A stretch of 64,000 nt of DNA from an uncultured Lachnospiraceae bacterium (GTDB taxonomy: Bacteria; Bacillota; Clostridia; Lachnospirales; Lachnospiraceae): positions 62,001 to 126,000 of the forward strand of contig CANOKL010000004.1 of assembly GCA_947566645.1 (NCBI GenBank). The letters are read 5' to 3'. The first letter of the stretch is position 1, and every line of letters starts with the position of its first letter. The notes below the pieces were generated by a model. That model worked only from the letters and a program-made list of their open reading frames with translations, was not told where the DNA came from and searched no databases. This document shows, in pieces, positions 36,281 to 44,636 of this stretch. Made by a program: the position numbers and the translations under genes.

Positions 36281-36987
36281 TCAGACTGGACAAATACCTT
36301 GCTGACATGGGAATCGGAACCCGTCAGGAAGTGAAAAAATATATCCGCCAGGGCAGGGTGTCTGCAGGCGGAGCTGCCTTGAAAAAACCGGAGCTTAAGA
36401 TAGATGAGACAAAGGAGTGTATTGCTTTTGACGGACAAGAGATCAGGTATGCAGCATATGAGTATTATATGATGAATAAGCCCGCGGGGGTTATATCCGC
36501 CACGAGGGACGGACGGGATCGGACAGTGCTTGACCTGATTGAGAGCCGGAAGCGAAAAGATCTGTTCCCGGCAGGACGTCTTGACAAGGATACAGAAGGC
36601 CTTCTTCTCATTACCAATGACGGAGCCCTTGCCCACAGACTGCTTTCTCCGGAAAAGCATGTGGACAAGGTGTATTATGCCAGGGTAAGGGGAATCGTCA
36701 CAGATGAGGACGTACGGATTTTTCGTGAGGGCGTGGATATAGGAGCCGGGGAAGAGGAGGAGCGGACGCGTCCGGCAAAGCTTGAAATCATAGAGAGCGG
36801 ACCTGTTTCTACGGTGAGGCTTACCATTCAGGAGGGAAAGTTCCACCAGGTAAAGAGGATGTTTGCCTGCACAGGAAAAGAGGTCGTGTATCTGAAAAGA
36901 GAGCGCATGGGAAGTCTTGTACTGGATGCGTCTCTTAATCCCGGTGAATACCGGAGGCTTACAGAGGAGGAGATCAGAGGATTATGA
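36277..36987 (+). CDS. Pseudouridine synthase, RsuA family
   Basis: The 236-residue protein has an S4 RNA-binding domain (RLDKYLADMGIGTRQEVKKY) and the catalytic GRLDKDTEGLLLITNDG, with Asp as the nucleophile, then VHQ-like KFHQVKRMF. This is the RsuA/RluB/E/F type and probably makes one pseudouridine in 16S rRNA; the site cannot be read from sequence. It starts on the ATGA shared with rsmF and overlaps the next gene by ATGA, so translation is coupled across three genes. Confidence 0.92.
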   Translation: MIRLDKYLADMGIGTRQEVKKYIRQGRVSAGGAALKKPELKIDETKECIAFDGQEIRYAAYEYYMMNKPAGVISATRDGRDRTVLDLIESRKRKDLFPAGRLDKDTEGLLLITNDGALAHRLLSPEKHVDKVYYARVRGIVTDEDVRIFREGVDIGAGEEEERTRPAKLEIIESGPVSTVRLTIQEGKFHQVKRMFACTGKEVVYLKRERMGSLVLDASLNPGEYRRLTEEEIRGL

Positions 36988-37676
36988 TAAAAATGCTGGA
37001 AGATATTGATGCAGTGCTCTTTGATATGGACGGTACACTGGTGGATTCCATGTGGGTCTGGGTTGCAGTGGATGAGGAGTATCTGGAAAGATACAATCTG
37101 ACAGAGCCTGCAACCTTTCACGAGGACATGGAAGGAATGAGCTACCGGGAGGTGGCAGAGTATTATCACAGAGTATTCCCCACGCTCCCTATGACAGTTG
37201 ATGAGATTATGGACGAATGGCATGAGATGGCATATGAGAAATATATGCATGAGGTGCCCTTGAAAAAAGGGGTGAAGGAATTCATTGAGATGGTGCGCAA
37301 AGAGGGAGTGAAGACCGGAATCGCAACAAGTAATTCAAGGAAACTGGCGATAGAGACACTGGAAGCACTGGGAATCAGCCACCTCTTTGATGCAGTGAAG
37401 ACCTCAGAGGAGGCCGGAGCAGGCAAGCCCGCGCCGGATGTGTATCTGCTTGCAGCAGAGAAGCTTAAGGCAGAGCCGTCCCGCTGCCTTGTATTCGAAG
37501 ATGTCCCGGCAGGAATTATGGCCGGGAAGAATGCAGGAATGAAGGTATGCGCCGTAAAGGATGATTTTTCCGAGCCGATGGCAGAAAAGAAGCGGGCACT
37601 GGCAGATTATTACATAGAGGATTATGATGACATTAAAAACGGCACCTATGAGGTGACACTTCAGGAGGATGCATAA
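36984..37676 (+). CDS. HAD family hydrolase (beta-phosphoglucomutase-like)
   Basis: The 230-residue protein has the HAD motif I FDMDGTLVDS with Asp14 and Asp16, a helical cap, motif II TSNSR, a Lys in AGAGKPAPD and motif IV FEDVPAGIMAGKNAG. This is subfamily IA with a C1 cap, close to beta-phosphoglucomutase and small-sugar phosphatases. The substrate is unknown. It overlaps the pseudouridine synthase gene by four bases and its end lies next to the YgiQ start. Confidence 0.92.
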   Translation: MIKMLEDIDAVLFDMDGTLVDSMWVWVAVDEEYLERYNLTEPATFHEDMEGMSYREVAEYYHRVFPTLPMTVDEIMDEWHEMAYEKYMHEVPLKKGVKEFIEMVRKEGVKTGIATSNSRKLAIETLEALGISHLFDAVKTSEEAGAGKPAPDVYLLAAEKLKAEPSRCLVFEDVPAGIMAGKNAGMKVCAVKDDFSEPMAEKKRALADYYIEDYDDIKNGTYEVTLQEDA

Positions 37677-37686
37677 GGGGATTGTA

Positions 37687-39597
37687 ATGGAAGAAGGGTT
37701 TTTACCGGTTTGCAGACAGGATATGGAAGAACGCGGATGGGATACGGTGGACTTTGTCTATGTGTCAGGGGATGCCTATGTAGACCATCCGTCCTTCGGA
37801 CCGGCAATTATAACACGGGTTCTTGAGGCACACGGCTACCGGGTTGGGATCATTGCACAGCCGGACTGGAAGGATGAAAAGAGTATTACAGAATACGGGG
37901 AGCCCCGCCTTGGATTTTTAGTATCTGCGGGAAATATGGATTCCATGGTAAATCACTATTCCGTATCAAAGAAAAGGCGGCGCACAGATGCCTTTTCGCC
38001 CGGCGGCGTCATGGGAAAGCGTCCGGATTATGCGGCTTGTGTATATGGAAACCTGATCCGGAGAGTTTATAAGCATACGCCGGTGATTCTGGGGGGAATC
38101 GAGGCGAGCTTAAGAAGGCTTGCCCATTATGATTACTGGTCGGACAGGCTGAAACGGTCAGTTCTTCTGGACTCTGGTGCTGATCTTATTTCCTACGGGA
38201 TGGGGGAGCGTTCGATTATTGAGATTGCAGAGGCGCTGGACAGCGGGATCCAGGTGAAGGATCTGACCTTTATTCCGGGAACGGTGTATAAGACGAAGAG
38301 TACTGACAGCGTATATGACGCGATACGGCTCCCGTCCTATGAGGAGCTTAAGGAGGACAGGCTTAGCTACGCAAGGAGCTTTTATATACAGTATAGTAAT
38401 ACGGATCCCTATTCCGGAAAGACGCTGGTCGAGCCCTATGGCGAACATCTCTTTGTAGTACAGAATCCGCCCCAGCGGCAGCTCACAGAGACAGAGATGG
38501 ATGAAATCTACGGGTATCCGTATATGAGGACCTTCCACCCGTCCTACCAGAAGGAGGGAGGCATCCCGGCAGTCAGTGAGGTGCGTTTCAGTCTCATTAG
38601 CAGCCGTGGGTGCTTTGGAGGCTGTTCCTTCTGCGCCCTTACCTTTCACCAGGGAAGAATTGTACAGACGAGAAGTCATGCTTCCCTGCTTGCCGAGGCG
38701 GAAAAAATGACCCGGGAAAAAGATTTTAAGGGATATATTCATGATGTAGGCGGTCCGACTGCTGATTTCAGACATCCGTCCTGTGAAGAACAGCTAAAGC
38801 GGGGCGTATGTAAGAACAGACAGTGCCTCTTTCCGAAACCGTGCAGGAACCTGGATGCAGATCATCAGGATTATATAGAGTTGCTCAGGAAGCTTAAGAA
38901 CCTGCCTGGAGTGAAGAAAGTATTTATCCGTTCCGGCATCCGGTTTGACTATGTACTTGCGGATTCCGATGACGCATTCCTCAGGGAACTGTGTGAACAC
39001 CATGTAAGCGGCCAGCTGAAGGTTGCGCCAGAGCATGTATCAGACCAGGTTTTAAGGAAGATGGGAAAGCCGGAAAGCGGAGTATATAAAAAATTTGTAA
39101 AAAAATATATGGAAATGAATCAGAAGCTCCAGAAGGATCAGTATCTTGTTCCTTACCTGATGTCCTCGCACCCGGGCTCTTCACTGAAAGAGGCTGTTGA
39201 ACTCGCAGAATATGTACGGGATCTGGGGTATATGCCGGAGCAGGTGCAGGATTTTTATCCGACGCCTTCTACTTTGTCCACCTGTATGTATTACACCGGG
39301 GTGGACCCCAGGGATATGACGCCGGTCTATGTACCAAAAAGTCCTCATGAAAAGGCGATGCAGCGGGCACTCATACAGTACAGGGATCCGAAAAATTATG
39401 ATCTGGTACTGGAGGCTCTGAAAAAAAGCGGACGTATGGACCTTGTCGGTTACAGCCGGCACTGCCTGATACGTCCTAAGCAGAAGAAAGCGCCAGAAGA
39501 GGGAAGGGCGCAAGGAAGCAGCAGGGATCCGAAGAAAACAGGAAAGAAGAAAAAGATCATTCGAAATATACATTCAAAAAAAGACAGGAGGCATTAA
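37687..39597 (+). CDS. YgiQ family radical SAM protein
   Basis: The 636-residue protein has a B12-binding-like N-terminal half (GVMGKRPDYAACVYGNLI), then the radical SAM cluster SRGCFGGCSFCALTFHQG, which binds the 4Fe-4S cluster and S-adenosylmethionine. The long C-terminal part with HPGSSLKEAVELAEYVRDLG is typical of YgiQ, and the tail is lysine-rich. The reaction is not known. I start at ATG 37687 behind AGGGG; ATG 37669 lies within the end of the HAD gene and lacks a ribosome site. Confidence 0.92.
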   Translation: MEEGFLPVCRQDMEERGWDTVDFVYVSGDAYVDHPSFGPAIITRVLEAHGYRVGIIAQPDWKDEKSITEYGEPRLGFLVSAGNMDSMVNHYSVSKKRRRTDAFSPGGVMGKRPDYAACVYGNLIRRVYKHTPVILGGIEASLRRLAHYDYWSDRLKRSVLLDSGADLISYGMGERSIIEIAEALDSGIQVKDLTFIPGTVYKTKSTDSVYDAIRLPSYEELKEDRLSYARSFYIQYSNTDPYSGKTLVEPYGEHLFVVQNPPQRQLTETEMDEIYGYPYMRTFHPSYQKEGGIPAVSEVRFSLISSRGCFGGCSFCALTFHQGRIVQTRSHASLLAEAEKMTREKDFKGYIHDVGGPTADFRHPSCEEQLKRGVCKNRQCLFPKPCRNLDADHQDYIELLRKLKNLPGVKKVFIRSGIRFDYVLADSDDAFLRELCEHHVSGQLKVAPEHVSDQVLRKMGKPESGVYKKFVKKYMEMNQKLQKDQYLVPYLMSSHPGSSLKEAVELAEYVRDLGYMPEQVQDFYPTPSTLSTCMYYTGVDPRDMTPVYVPKSPHEKAMQRALIQYRDPKNYDLVLEALKKSGRMDLVGYSRHCLIRPKQKKAPEEGRAQGSSRDPKKTGKKKKIIRNIHSKKDRRH

Positions 39598-39600
39598 AGT

Positions 39601-40374
39601 ATGAAAATCGCAGTAATAACAGGAGCATCTTCTGGAATCGGAAGAGAATTTTCGAGGCAGATTCCCAGACTGTACAAAAGCCTGGACGAGATATGGATTC
39701 TCGCCAGGAGGACGGAACGGCTGAAGAAGCTTGAAAAGGAGCTTAAGGTTCCTGTCCGGATCTTTGACAGCGATCTTACCAGAGATTATATCTATGACAG
39801 GCTGGAGAAAGAGCTGGCGAGAATGCAGCCTGATATCCGCATGCTTGTAAATGCAGCCGGATACGGCAGGATCGGCAGTTTTTCAGAAGCAGACACAGAT
39901 GCCCAGCTTGGCATGCTGGATCTGAACATCCGTGCCCTTACAAGGATGACGAAGCTCTGTCTCCCCTATCTCTCCAGGGGAAGCCGTGTTGTCCAGGTGT
40001 CGTCTGCAGCGGCATTTGCTCCCCAGCCGGGATTTTCCGTGTATGCAGCAACCAAGTCTTATGTATACAGCTTCACCATGGGGCTCGCAGAAGAACTGAG
40101 CACCAGGGGAATCTTTGTGACTGCCGTATGCCCAGGACCTGTAGACACCGAATTTTTTGAACGTGCAGGAGGAGAGGCCGGAAGCATGAAGGACTCCTGG
40201 AAAGTAACGCCGGAGGCAGTGGTAAGGCAGGCTCTGTTAGATGCTGTGTCCGGCAGGAGAGTCTCTGTCTACAGCCTGCCCATGAAGGCGGCAAGAGTGC
40301 TTGCGAAACTTCTGCCTGACTGTCTTACCGTGAGGCTTATGAGGAAGATAAATGGCGGCTGCGCGGCTTCTTAG
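39601..40374 (+). CDS. SDR family NAD(P)-dependent oxidoreductase
   Basis: The 257-residue protein is a classical short-chain dehydrogenase: TGASSGIG at the front (nucleotide binding), NAAGYG in the middle, and a catalytic Ser followed by YAATKSYV. It resembles YqjQ-like, fatty-acid or steroid dehydrogenases; the substrate is not clear. It follows the YgiQ gene by 3 bases. Its TAG stop is also the first three bases of a family-2 hairpin element. Confidence 0.9.
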   Translation: MKIAVITGASSGIGREFSRQIPRLYKSLDEIWILARRTERLKKLEKELKVPVRIFDSDLTRDYIYDRLEKELARMQPDIRMLVNAAGYGRIGSFSEADTDAQLGMLDLNIRALTRMTKLCLPYLSRGSRVVQVSSAAAFAPQPGFSVYAATKSYVYSFTMGLAEELSTRGIFVTAVCPGPVDTEFFERAGGEAGSMKDSWKVTPEAVVRQALLDAVSGRRVSVYSLPMKAARVLAKLLPDCLTVRLMRKINGGCAAS

Positions 40375-40418
40375 TACAGCGTTGCATAATTCACTGTTAA
40401 TTACGCAATGCTGTACTA
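40372..40418. mobile_element. Hairpin element, family 2, 47-bp copy
   Basis: TAGTACAGCGTTGCATAATT joins directly to the right arm, which ends in GCTGTACTA. The interior of the 163-bp copy at 22981 is absent. It starts exactly at the SDR stop codon. Confidence 0.75.
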
Positions 40419-40426
40419 GCTGCAGT

Positions 40427-40478
40427 CATTACGTGGAGATGATGAAGAGATGGATTACGTGGAGATGATGAAGAGATG
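40427..40478 (+). repeat. 26-bp tandem duplication around a start site
   Basis: ATTACGTGGAGATGATGAAG is part of a 26-bp unit present twice, covering the GGAG and ATG of the next gene. The first ATG (40450) opens a nine-codon frame that stops at TGA overlapping the real ATG (40476). Confidence 0.8.
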
Positions 40479-41051
40479 ATCAAGATGGAAAAAGGAAAGC
40501 CGGGATATCTGAAGGCGAGGAAATTCCGGTATCTGTTATGGGCAATTCTGGAATTTGGAATTGTAGCGGCACTTCTGATTCTGGGATATGTACAGACCGG
40601 GTCAAAGTTCAATGTTCTGACCGTGGTTGCAATCGTCGGATGCCTTCCGGCATCCAAGATGCTTGTGGAGTATATTACAATGGCTCCCCATAAAGGAATC
40701 TCCCGGGAGCATTATGAAGAGATTGAAGAAAAAGCACCTCTTCTTGTAAAGGCATATGACATGATTATTACCAGCACAGAAAAGGTTATGCCGGTATCGG
40801 CAATTGTAATCTGCGGACATACTGTGTGCGGTTATACCCAGAGCAGCCGTACAGATGAGGCAAAATGTGCCCTCAGTATCAAGGAGATGCTTAAGGATCA
40901 CCATTATGATAAGATGACCGTAAAGATCTTCCGGGATTACCGCGCATTTCTTTTGAGGGCAGAGGGTATGAACAATATTGCTGCTGTAGAAAAAAAGAGC
41001 GGGAAGATGGAGAAAGCAATTAGGAAGCTGATCCTTACAATATCTATGTAG
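40476..41051 (+). CDS. Conserved membrane-anchored protein of unknown function
   Basis: The 191-residue protein has two hydrophobic helices near the front (about 18-40 and 46-62), then a soluble domain with SAIVICGHTVCGYTQSSR and DYRAFLLRAEGMNNIAAVE. I do not know a family name. Several membrane-anchored proteins of this type occur in Lachnospiraceae near RluA genes. An ATG three codons further in is an alternative start. It precedes an RluA-family gene by 4 bases. Confidence 0.75.
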   Translation: MIKMEKGKPGYLKARKFRYLLWAILEFGIVAALLILGYVQTGSKFNVLTVVAIVGCLPASKMLVEYITMAPHKGISREHYEEIEEKAPLLVKAYDMIITSTEKVMPVSAIVICGHTVCGYTQSSRTDEAKCALSIKEMLKDHHYDKMTVKIFRDYRAFLLRAEGMNNIAAVEKKSGKMEKAIRKLILTISM

Positions 41052-41055
41052 ACCT

Positions 41056-42099
41056 ATGAGAGAAATCGTGATAAAGGAAAACGAAGCGGGGCAGCGCTTT
41101 GACAAATACCTGAAAAAATACCTGCCCGAAGCCCCCGGAAGCTTTATCTATAAGATGCTCCGGAAAAAGAATATCGTACTAAACGAGAGGAAGGCATCCG
41201 GCAGTGAGAAGCTGTCTGCAGGAGACCATGTAAAGCTTTTTCTCGGGGAGGAGACCATTGACCGGTTCAGCGCGAAGCCGCCCGTGAAAGCAGAGGGGAA
41301 GCCCTCAAAAGTCAGGCTTGCAGTAATCTATGAGGACCATGATATACTGGTATTAAATAAGCCGGCGGGAATGCTTTCGCAAAAAGCCGGCAGGGAAGAC
41401 TTCTCTGTGGTGGAGGCAGTCACAGAGCATCTTCTTTTCAATGGTTCACTGACCAGGGAGGAGCTTCGCACCTTCCGGCCAGGAGTATGCAACCGTCTGG
41501 ACCGCAATACAAGCGGCATAATCGTGGCGGGGAAGAGCCTTTCTGGACTTCAGGTGATGTCAGAGCTTTTCCGGACCCGGGAGCTTAAGAAGTATTATCT
41601 GTGTCTGGTAAAGGGAGCTGTAACGGAAAAAAAGCATATCCGGGGATATCTGAGGAAGGATGAGCGGACAAACCGTGTGGAGATCCTGACAGACTCATTT
41701 GGCGGGAAGGAAAAGGCTCCGGCACCAGGGCCCGGCTTTGTCCCTGTTGAGACAGAGTATGAACCAGTAGCATACTGCCAGAAGCTTTCCCTTCTGAAGG
41801 TGCATCTGATCACCGGGCGTACCCATCAGATCCGGGCGCAGCTTGCCTGGGAAGACCATCCGGTACTGGGAGATTACAAGTACGGATGCGCTGCCTTTAA
41901 CGACAGCTATAAGAAGAAATACGGAGTTACCGCACAGCTCCTTCACGCATACTGCCTCAGTCTTCCAGACATTGACGGAAAGCTTGCGGGGCTTTCGGGG
42001 AGGGAGTTTTTCGCGGAGGTTCCGAAGGTATTTTATAGAATCATTGAGGATGTAAGATGGCAACATGGAACTCAAGAGGCCTTAGAGGTTCGACATTAG
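41056..42099 (+). CDS. RluA family pseudouridine synthase
   Basis: The 347-residue protein has an S4-like start (QRFDKYLKKYLPEA, FIYKMLRKKNIVLN), then LNKPAGMLSQK, the catalytic CNRLDRNTSGIIVAGKS and late TGRTHQIRAQLAW. This is RluC/RluD type and should pseudouridylate 23S rRNA; the target is not certain. It ends 43 bases inside recU, in a different frame, so the two are coupled. Confidence 0.92.
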   Translation: MREIVIKENEAGQRFDKYLKKYLPEAPGSFIYKMLRKKNIVLNERKASGSEKLSAGDHVKLFLGEETIDRFSAKPPVKAEGKPSKVRLAVIYEDHDILVLNKPAGMLSQKAGREDFSVVEAVTEHLLFNGSLTREELRTFRPGVCNRLDRNTSGIIVAGKSLSGLQVMSELFRTRELKKYYLCLVKGAVTEKKHIRGYLRKDERTNRVEILTDSFGGKEKAPAPGPGFVPVETEYEPVAYCQKLSLLKVHLITGRTHQIRAQLAWEDHPVLGDYKYGCAAFNDSYKKKYGVTAQLLHAYCLSLPDIDGKLAGLSGREFFAEVPKVFYRIIEDVRWQHGTQEALEVRH

Positions 42100-42596
42100 A
42101 AGAGATGGTCAACCGGACCAATGACTATTACCTGGAGAGGGGGCTGGCGCTTATTCAGAAGATACCGACTCCCATCACTCCGGTGAAGATGGATAAGGAG
42201 CACAGGCAGATTACACTGGCATATTTTGAAAAGCGCAGTACCGTGGATTATATTGGGGCGGTCCAGGGGATTCCGGTCTGCTTTGATGCAAAGGAATGTG
42301 TAGCAGATACTTTTCCGCTTCAGAATGTCCACGAACACCAGGTGCGGTTTATGCGGGATTTTGAACAGCAGGAAGGTGTGGCCTTTCTGATTATCTATTA
42401 TTCGGAGCGGAATGAGCTTTATTATATGCGGTTTCAGGAGCTGTTAAGATTCTGGGAACGCGCAGAGACGGGAGGACGCAAGAGTATCCGCTATGAAGAG
42501 CTGGATGCACGGTTTTTTATGAAGGTGGAGCATGGCTATCAGGTTCCTTACCTTGATGCAATCAACCTGGATCTTGAGATAAGGGAAAATAACTGA
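42057..42596 (+). CDS. recU: Holliday junction resolvase RecU
   Basis: RecU cleaves the junctions that RuvAB migrates in Firmicutes. The 179-residue protein has RGSTLEEMVNRTNDYY, the stalk region RSTVDYIGAVQGIPVCFDAKEC with catalytic Asp and the DxK metal site, and HQVRFMRDFEQQEGVAFLI. Length and motifs are complete. It begins within the RluA gene. The RecU-RuvAB combination is present within the window although the genes are 35 kb apart. Confidence 0.95.
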   Translation: MATWNSRGLRGSTLEEMVNRTNDYYLERGLALIQKIPTPITPVKMDKEHRQITLAYFEKRSTVDYIGAVQGIPVCFDAKECVADTFPLQNVHEHQVRFMRDFEQQEGVAFLIIYYSERNELYYMRFQELLRFWERAETGGRKSIRYEELDARFFMKVEHGYQVPYLDAINLDLEIRENN

Positions 42597-42625
42597 TTGA
42601 CAAAATGCTGGTTTATACGTATAAT
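42597..42625 (+). promoter_or_regulatory. Consensus sigma-A promoter of the his operon
   Basis: TTGACA (42597-42602) and TATAAT (42620-42625) are a perfect match with 17-bp spacing, overlapping the end of recU. Only 55 bases separate it from the hisZ ATG, too few for a T-box or attenuator. Confidence 0.85.
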
Positions 42626-42680
42626 TCAATGAGGCTTTTATGTGGTAGCATGATAAAGTTTCTGGACAATGGGAGGAATT

Positions 42681-43943
42681 ATGGAAAAATTACTGCATAC
42701 TCCTGAGGGAGTAAGAGATATCTATAATGTAGAATGCGGAAAAAAATTCACACTGGAGAGCAGAATTAAAAAGACGCTGCATCTGTATGGGTATCACGAT
42801 ATCCAGACACCGACCTTTGAATATTTCGATGTGTTCAGAAAGGAGATCGGGACGATCCCGTCGAAAGATCTGTACAAATTCTTTGATAAGGAAGGGAACA
42901 CTCTTGCCCTGAGACCAGACATTACCCCGTCTGTAGCGCGGGCGGCAGCTACCTTGTTCGGTGAGGAGGAACTTCCAATAAGGCTCTGTTATACAGGGAA
43001 TACGTTTATCAATCATTCCAGCTACCAGGGGAGGCTCAGGGAAGTAACCCAGATTGGCGCTGAGATGATCGGGGATGATTCCGTAGAGGCGGATGCAGAG
43101 ATGATCGCACTTGTGATTGAGACGATGCAGGCGGTAGGACTTAAGGAATTCCAGCTAAACCTGGGAAGCCTTGAATTCTTCCAGAGCCTGATCGAAGATG
43201 CGGCTCTTGACGAAGATGCGACGGAGCGGGTAATTGAGCTGATTAATAACCGGAACTTTTACGGGGTCGAGGAATACCTGGACAGCATTATGGTAAAGAG
43301 GAGTTCACGGGAGGCATTTGCATCACTCGGTGAGATGGTCGGAGGGGTAGAAGTTCTTAAGCGGGCGAAGAATATAGCTCCTAATTCTGCGGGAATCATG
43401 GCGGTGAAGAGACTGGAACGTCTCTATAATGTGCTGAGGCTCTATGGAGTGGAAAAGTATATTACCTTTGATCTGGGGATGACAGGCACTTATGGATATT
43501 ATACCGGCATTATCTTCCGGGGATATACCTACGGAATCGGGGATGCAGTTGTAAGGGGCGGCCGTTATGACAACCTTTTGGAAAAATTCGGAAAAAATTC
43601 ACCGTCTATTGGTTTTGCCATTGTAATCGACGAGCTGATGAAGGCCATGGCGAGACAGCGCACGCGGATTGTGTATACGAGGAAGAATCATATTATCCTG
43701 TATGATGAGGGAATGACAAAGGATGCGGTTGCCCTGGCGAGGGATTTCCGCAGTAAGGCAAAGAATACAGAGCTGATTAAGAAGGATAAAGAGCGGCTTT
43801 TAGAAGATTATGTGCATTATGGGAAGGAATACTATGCCGGTACGCTCATTTATATAAAGAAAGGCGGAGACATCCTGATGGTGAATCTGGTTACAGGAGA
43901 GCAGAAGGAGATCTACAAGCCGTCAAAAAAGATGGGAGATTAA
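42681..43943 (+). CDS. hisZ: ATP phosphoribosyltransferase regulatory subunit HisZ
   Basis: HisZ is a histidyl-tRNA synthetase-like protein that forms a complex with short-form HisG and gives it histidine feedback. The 420-residue product has class II motifs (PEGVRDI, LRPDITPSVARAAAT, GGRYDNLLEKFG) but no tRNA-binding end. I start at the ATG behind GGGAGG. It is the first gene after the strong promoter, with hisG one base after its stop. Confidence 0.95.
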   Translation: MEKLLHTPEGVRDIYNVECGKKFTLESRIKKTLHLYGYHDIQTPTFEYFDVFRKEIGTIPSKDLYKFFDKEGNTLALRPDITPSVARAAATLFGEEELPIRLCYTGNTFINHSSYQGRLREVTQIGAEMIGDDSVEADAEMIALVIETMQAVGLKEFQLNLGSLEFFQSLIEDAALDEDATERVIELINNRNFYGVEEYLDSIMVKRSSREAFASLGEMVGGVEVLKRAKNIAPNSAGIMAVKRLERLYNVLRLYGVEKYITFDLGMTGTYGYYTGIIFRGYTYGIGDAVVRGGRYDNLLEKFGKNSPSIGFAIVIDELMKAMARQRTRIVYTRKNHIILYDEGMTKDAVALARDFRSKAKNTELIKKDKERLLEDYVHYGKEYYAGTLIYIKKGGDILMVNLVTGEQKEIYKPSKKMGD

Positions 43944-43944
43944 C

Positions 43945-44580
43945 ATGCGATATCTGACATTTGCCCTTGGAAAAGGGCGTCTTGCGAATGAGACATTAAA
44001 GCTGTTTGAGAAAATCGGAATTACCTGCGAGGAGATGAAGGATGAAAGTTCAAGAAAGCTGATCTTCACGAACGAAGCCTTAAAGCTTAAGTTTTTTCTT
44101 TCAAAGGGACCGGATGTGCCCACCTATGTGGAATACGGGGCGGCGGATATCGGGATCGTCGGAAAGGATACCATACTGGAGGAAGGAAGAAAGGTACACG
44201 AGGTGCTGGATCTCGGATTCGGGAAATGCAGGATGTGCGTGTGCGGATACAAGAATGCAGCTCCGCTTCTGAAACATCATGAACTGATCCGTGTGGCGAC
44301 GAAATACCCGAATATTACCAGGGATTATTTTTATAATACAAAGCATCAGACTGTGGAGATTATCAAGCTGAACGGCTCCATTGAGCTTGCTCCTATTGTA
44401 GGCCTTTCCGAGGTCATTGTGGATATTGTGGAGACCGGTTCTACCCTCCGGGAAAACGGACTGGAGATTCTGGAGGAGGTCTGTCCTTTGTCTGCCAGAA
44501 TGATTGTGAATCCAGTGACAATGCGTATGGAGGGCGAGCGGATTAAAAACCTGATTATGAGGCTTCGGGCCCAGGTATAA
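43945..44580 (+). CDS. hisG: ATP phosphoribosyltransferase (short form) HisG
   Basis: HisG catalyses the first step of histidine synthesis, ATP plus PRPP. At 211 residues it is the short form, which needs HisZ. It begins YLTFALGKGRLANETL and has GAADIGIVGKDT and the PRPP-binding region IVDIVETGSTLRENGL. All expected regions are present. The hisG and hisZ coding regions are almost contiguous. Confidence 0.97.
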   Translation: MRYLTFALGKGRLANETLKLFEKIGITCEEMKDESSRKLIFTNEALKLKFFLSKGPDVPTYVEYGAADIGIVGKDTILEEGRKVHEVLDLGFGKCRMCVCGYKNAAPLLKHHELIRVATKYPNITRDYFYNTKHQTVEIIKLNGSIELAPIVGLSEVIVDIVETGSTLRENGLEILEEVCPLSARMIVNPVTMRMEGERIKNLIMRLRAQV

Positions 44581-44636
44581 CGACAGGGTACGGAGAAGTT
44601 ACAAATAATGCTATATAGAATCGGAGAGATGAAAAG

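Noticed and set aside
42057..42099. RluA/RecU overlap as a start error
   Set aside because: The RecU N-terminus (WNSRGLRGSTLEEMVNRTND) begins right at 42057 and fits the family, and the RluA frame is also intact to its stop, so the overlap is probably real.
42626..42680. T-box or histidine leader before hisZ
   Set aside because: Only 55 bases lie between the promoter and the start, with no stem-loop array or T-box consensus.
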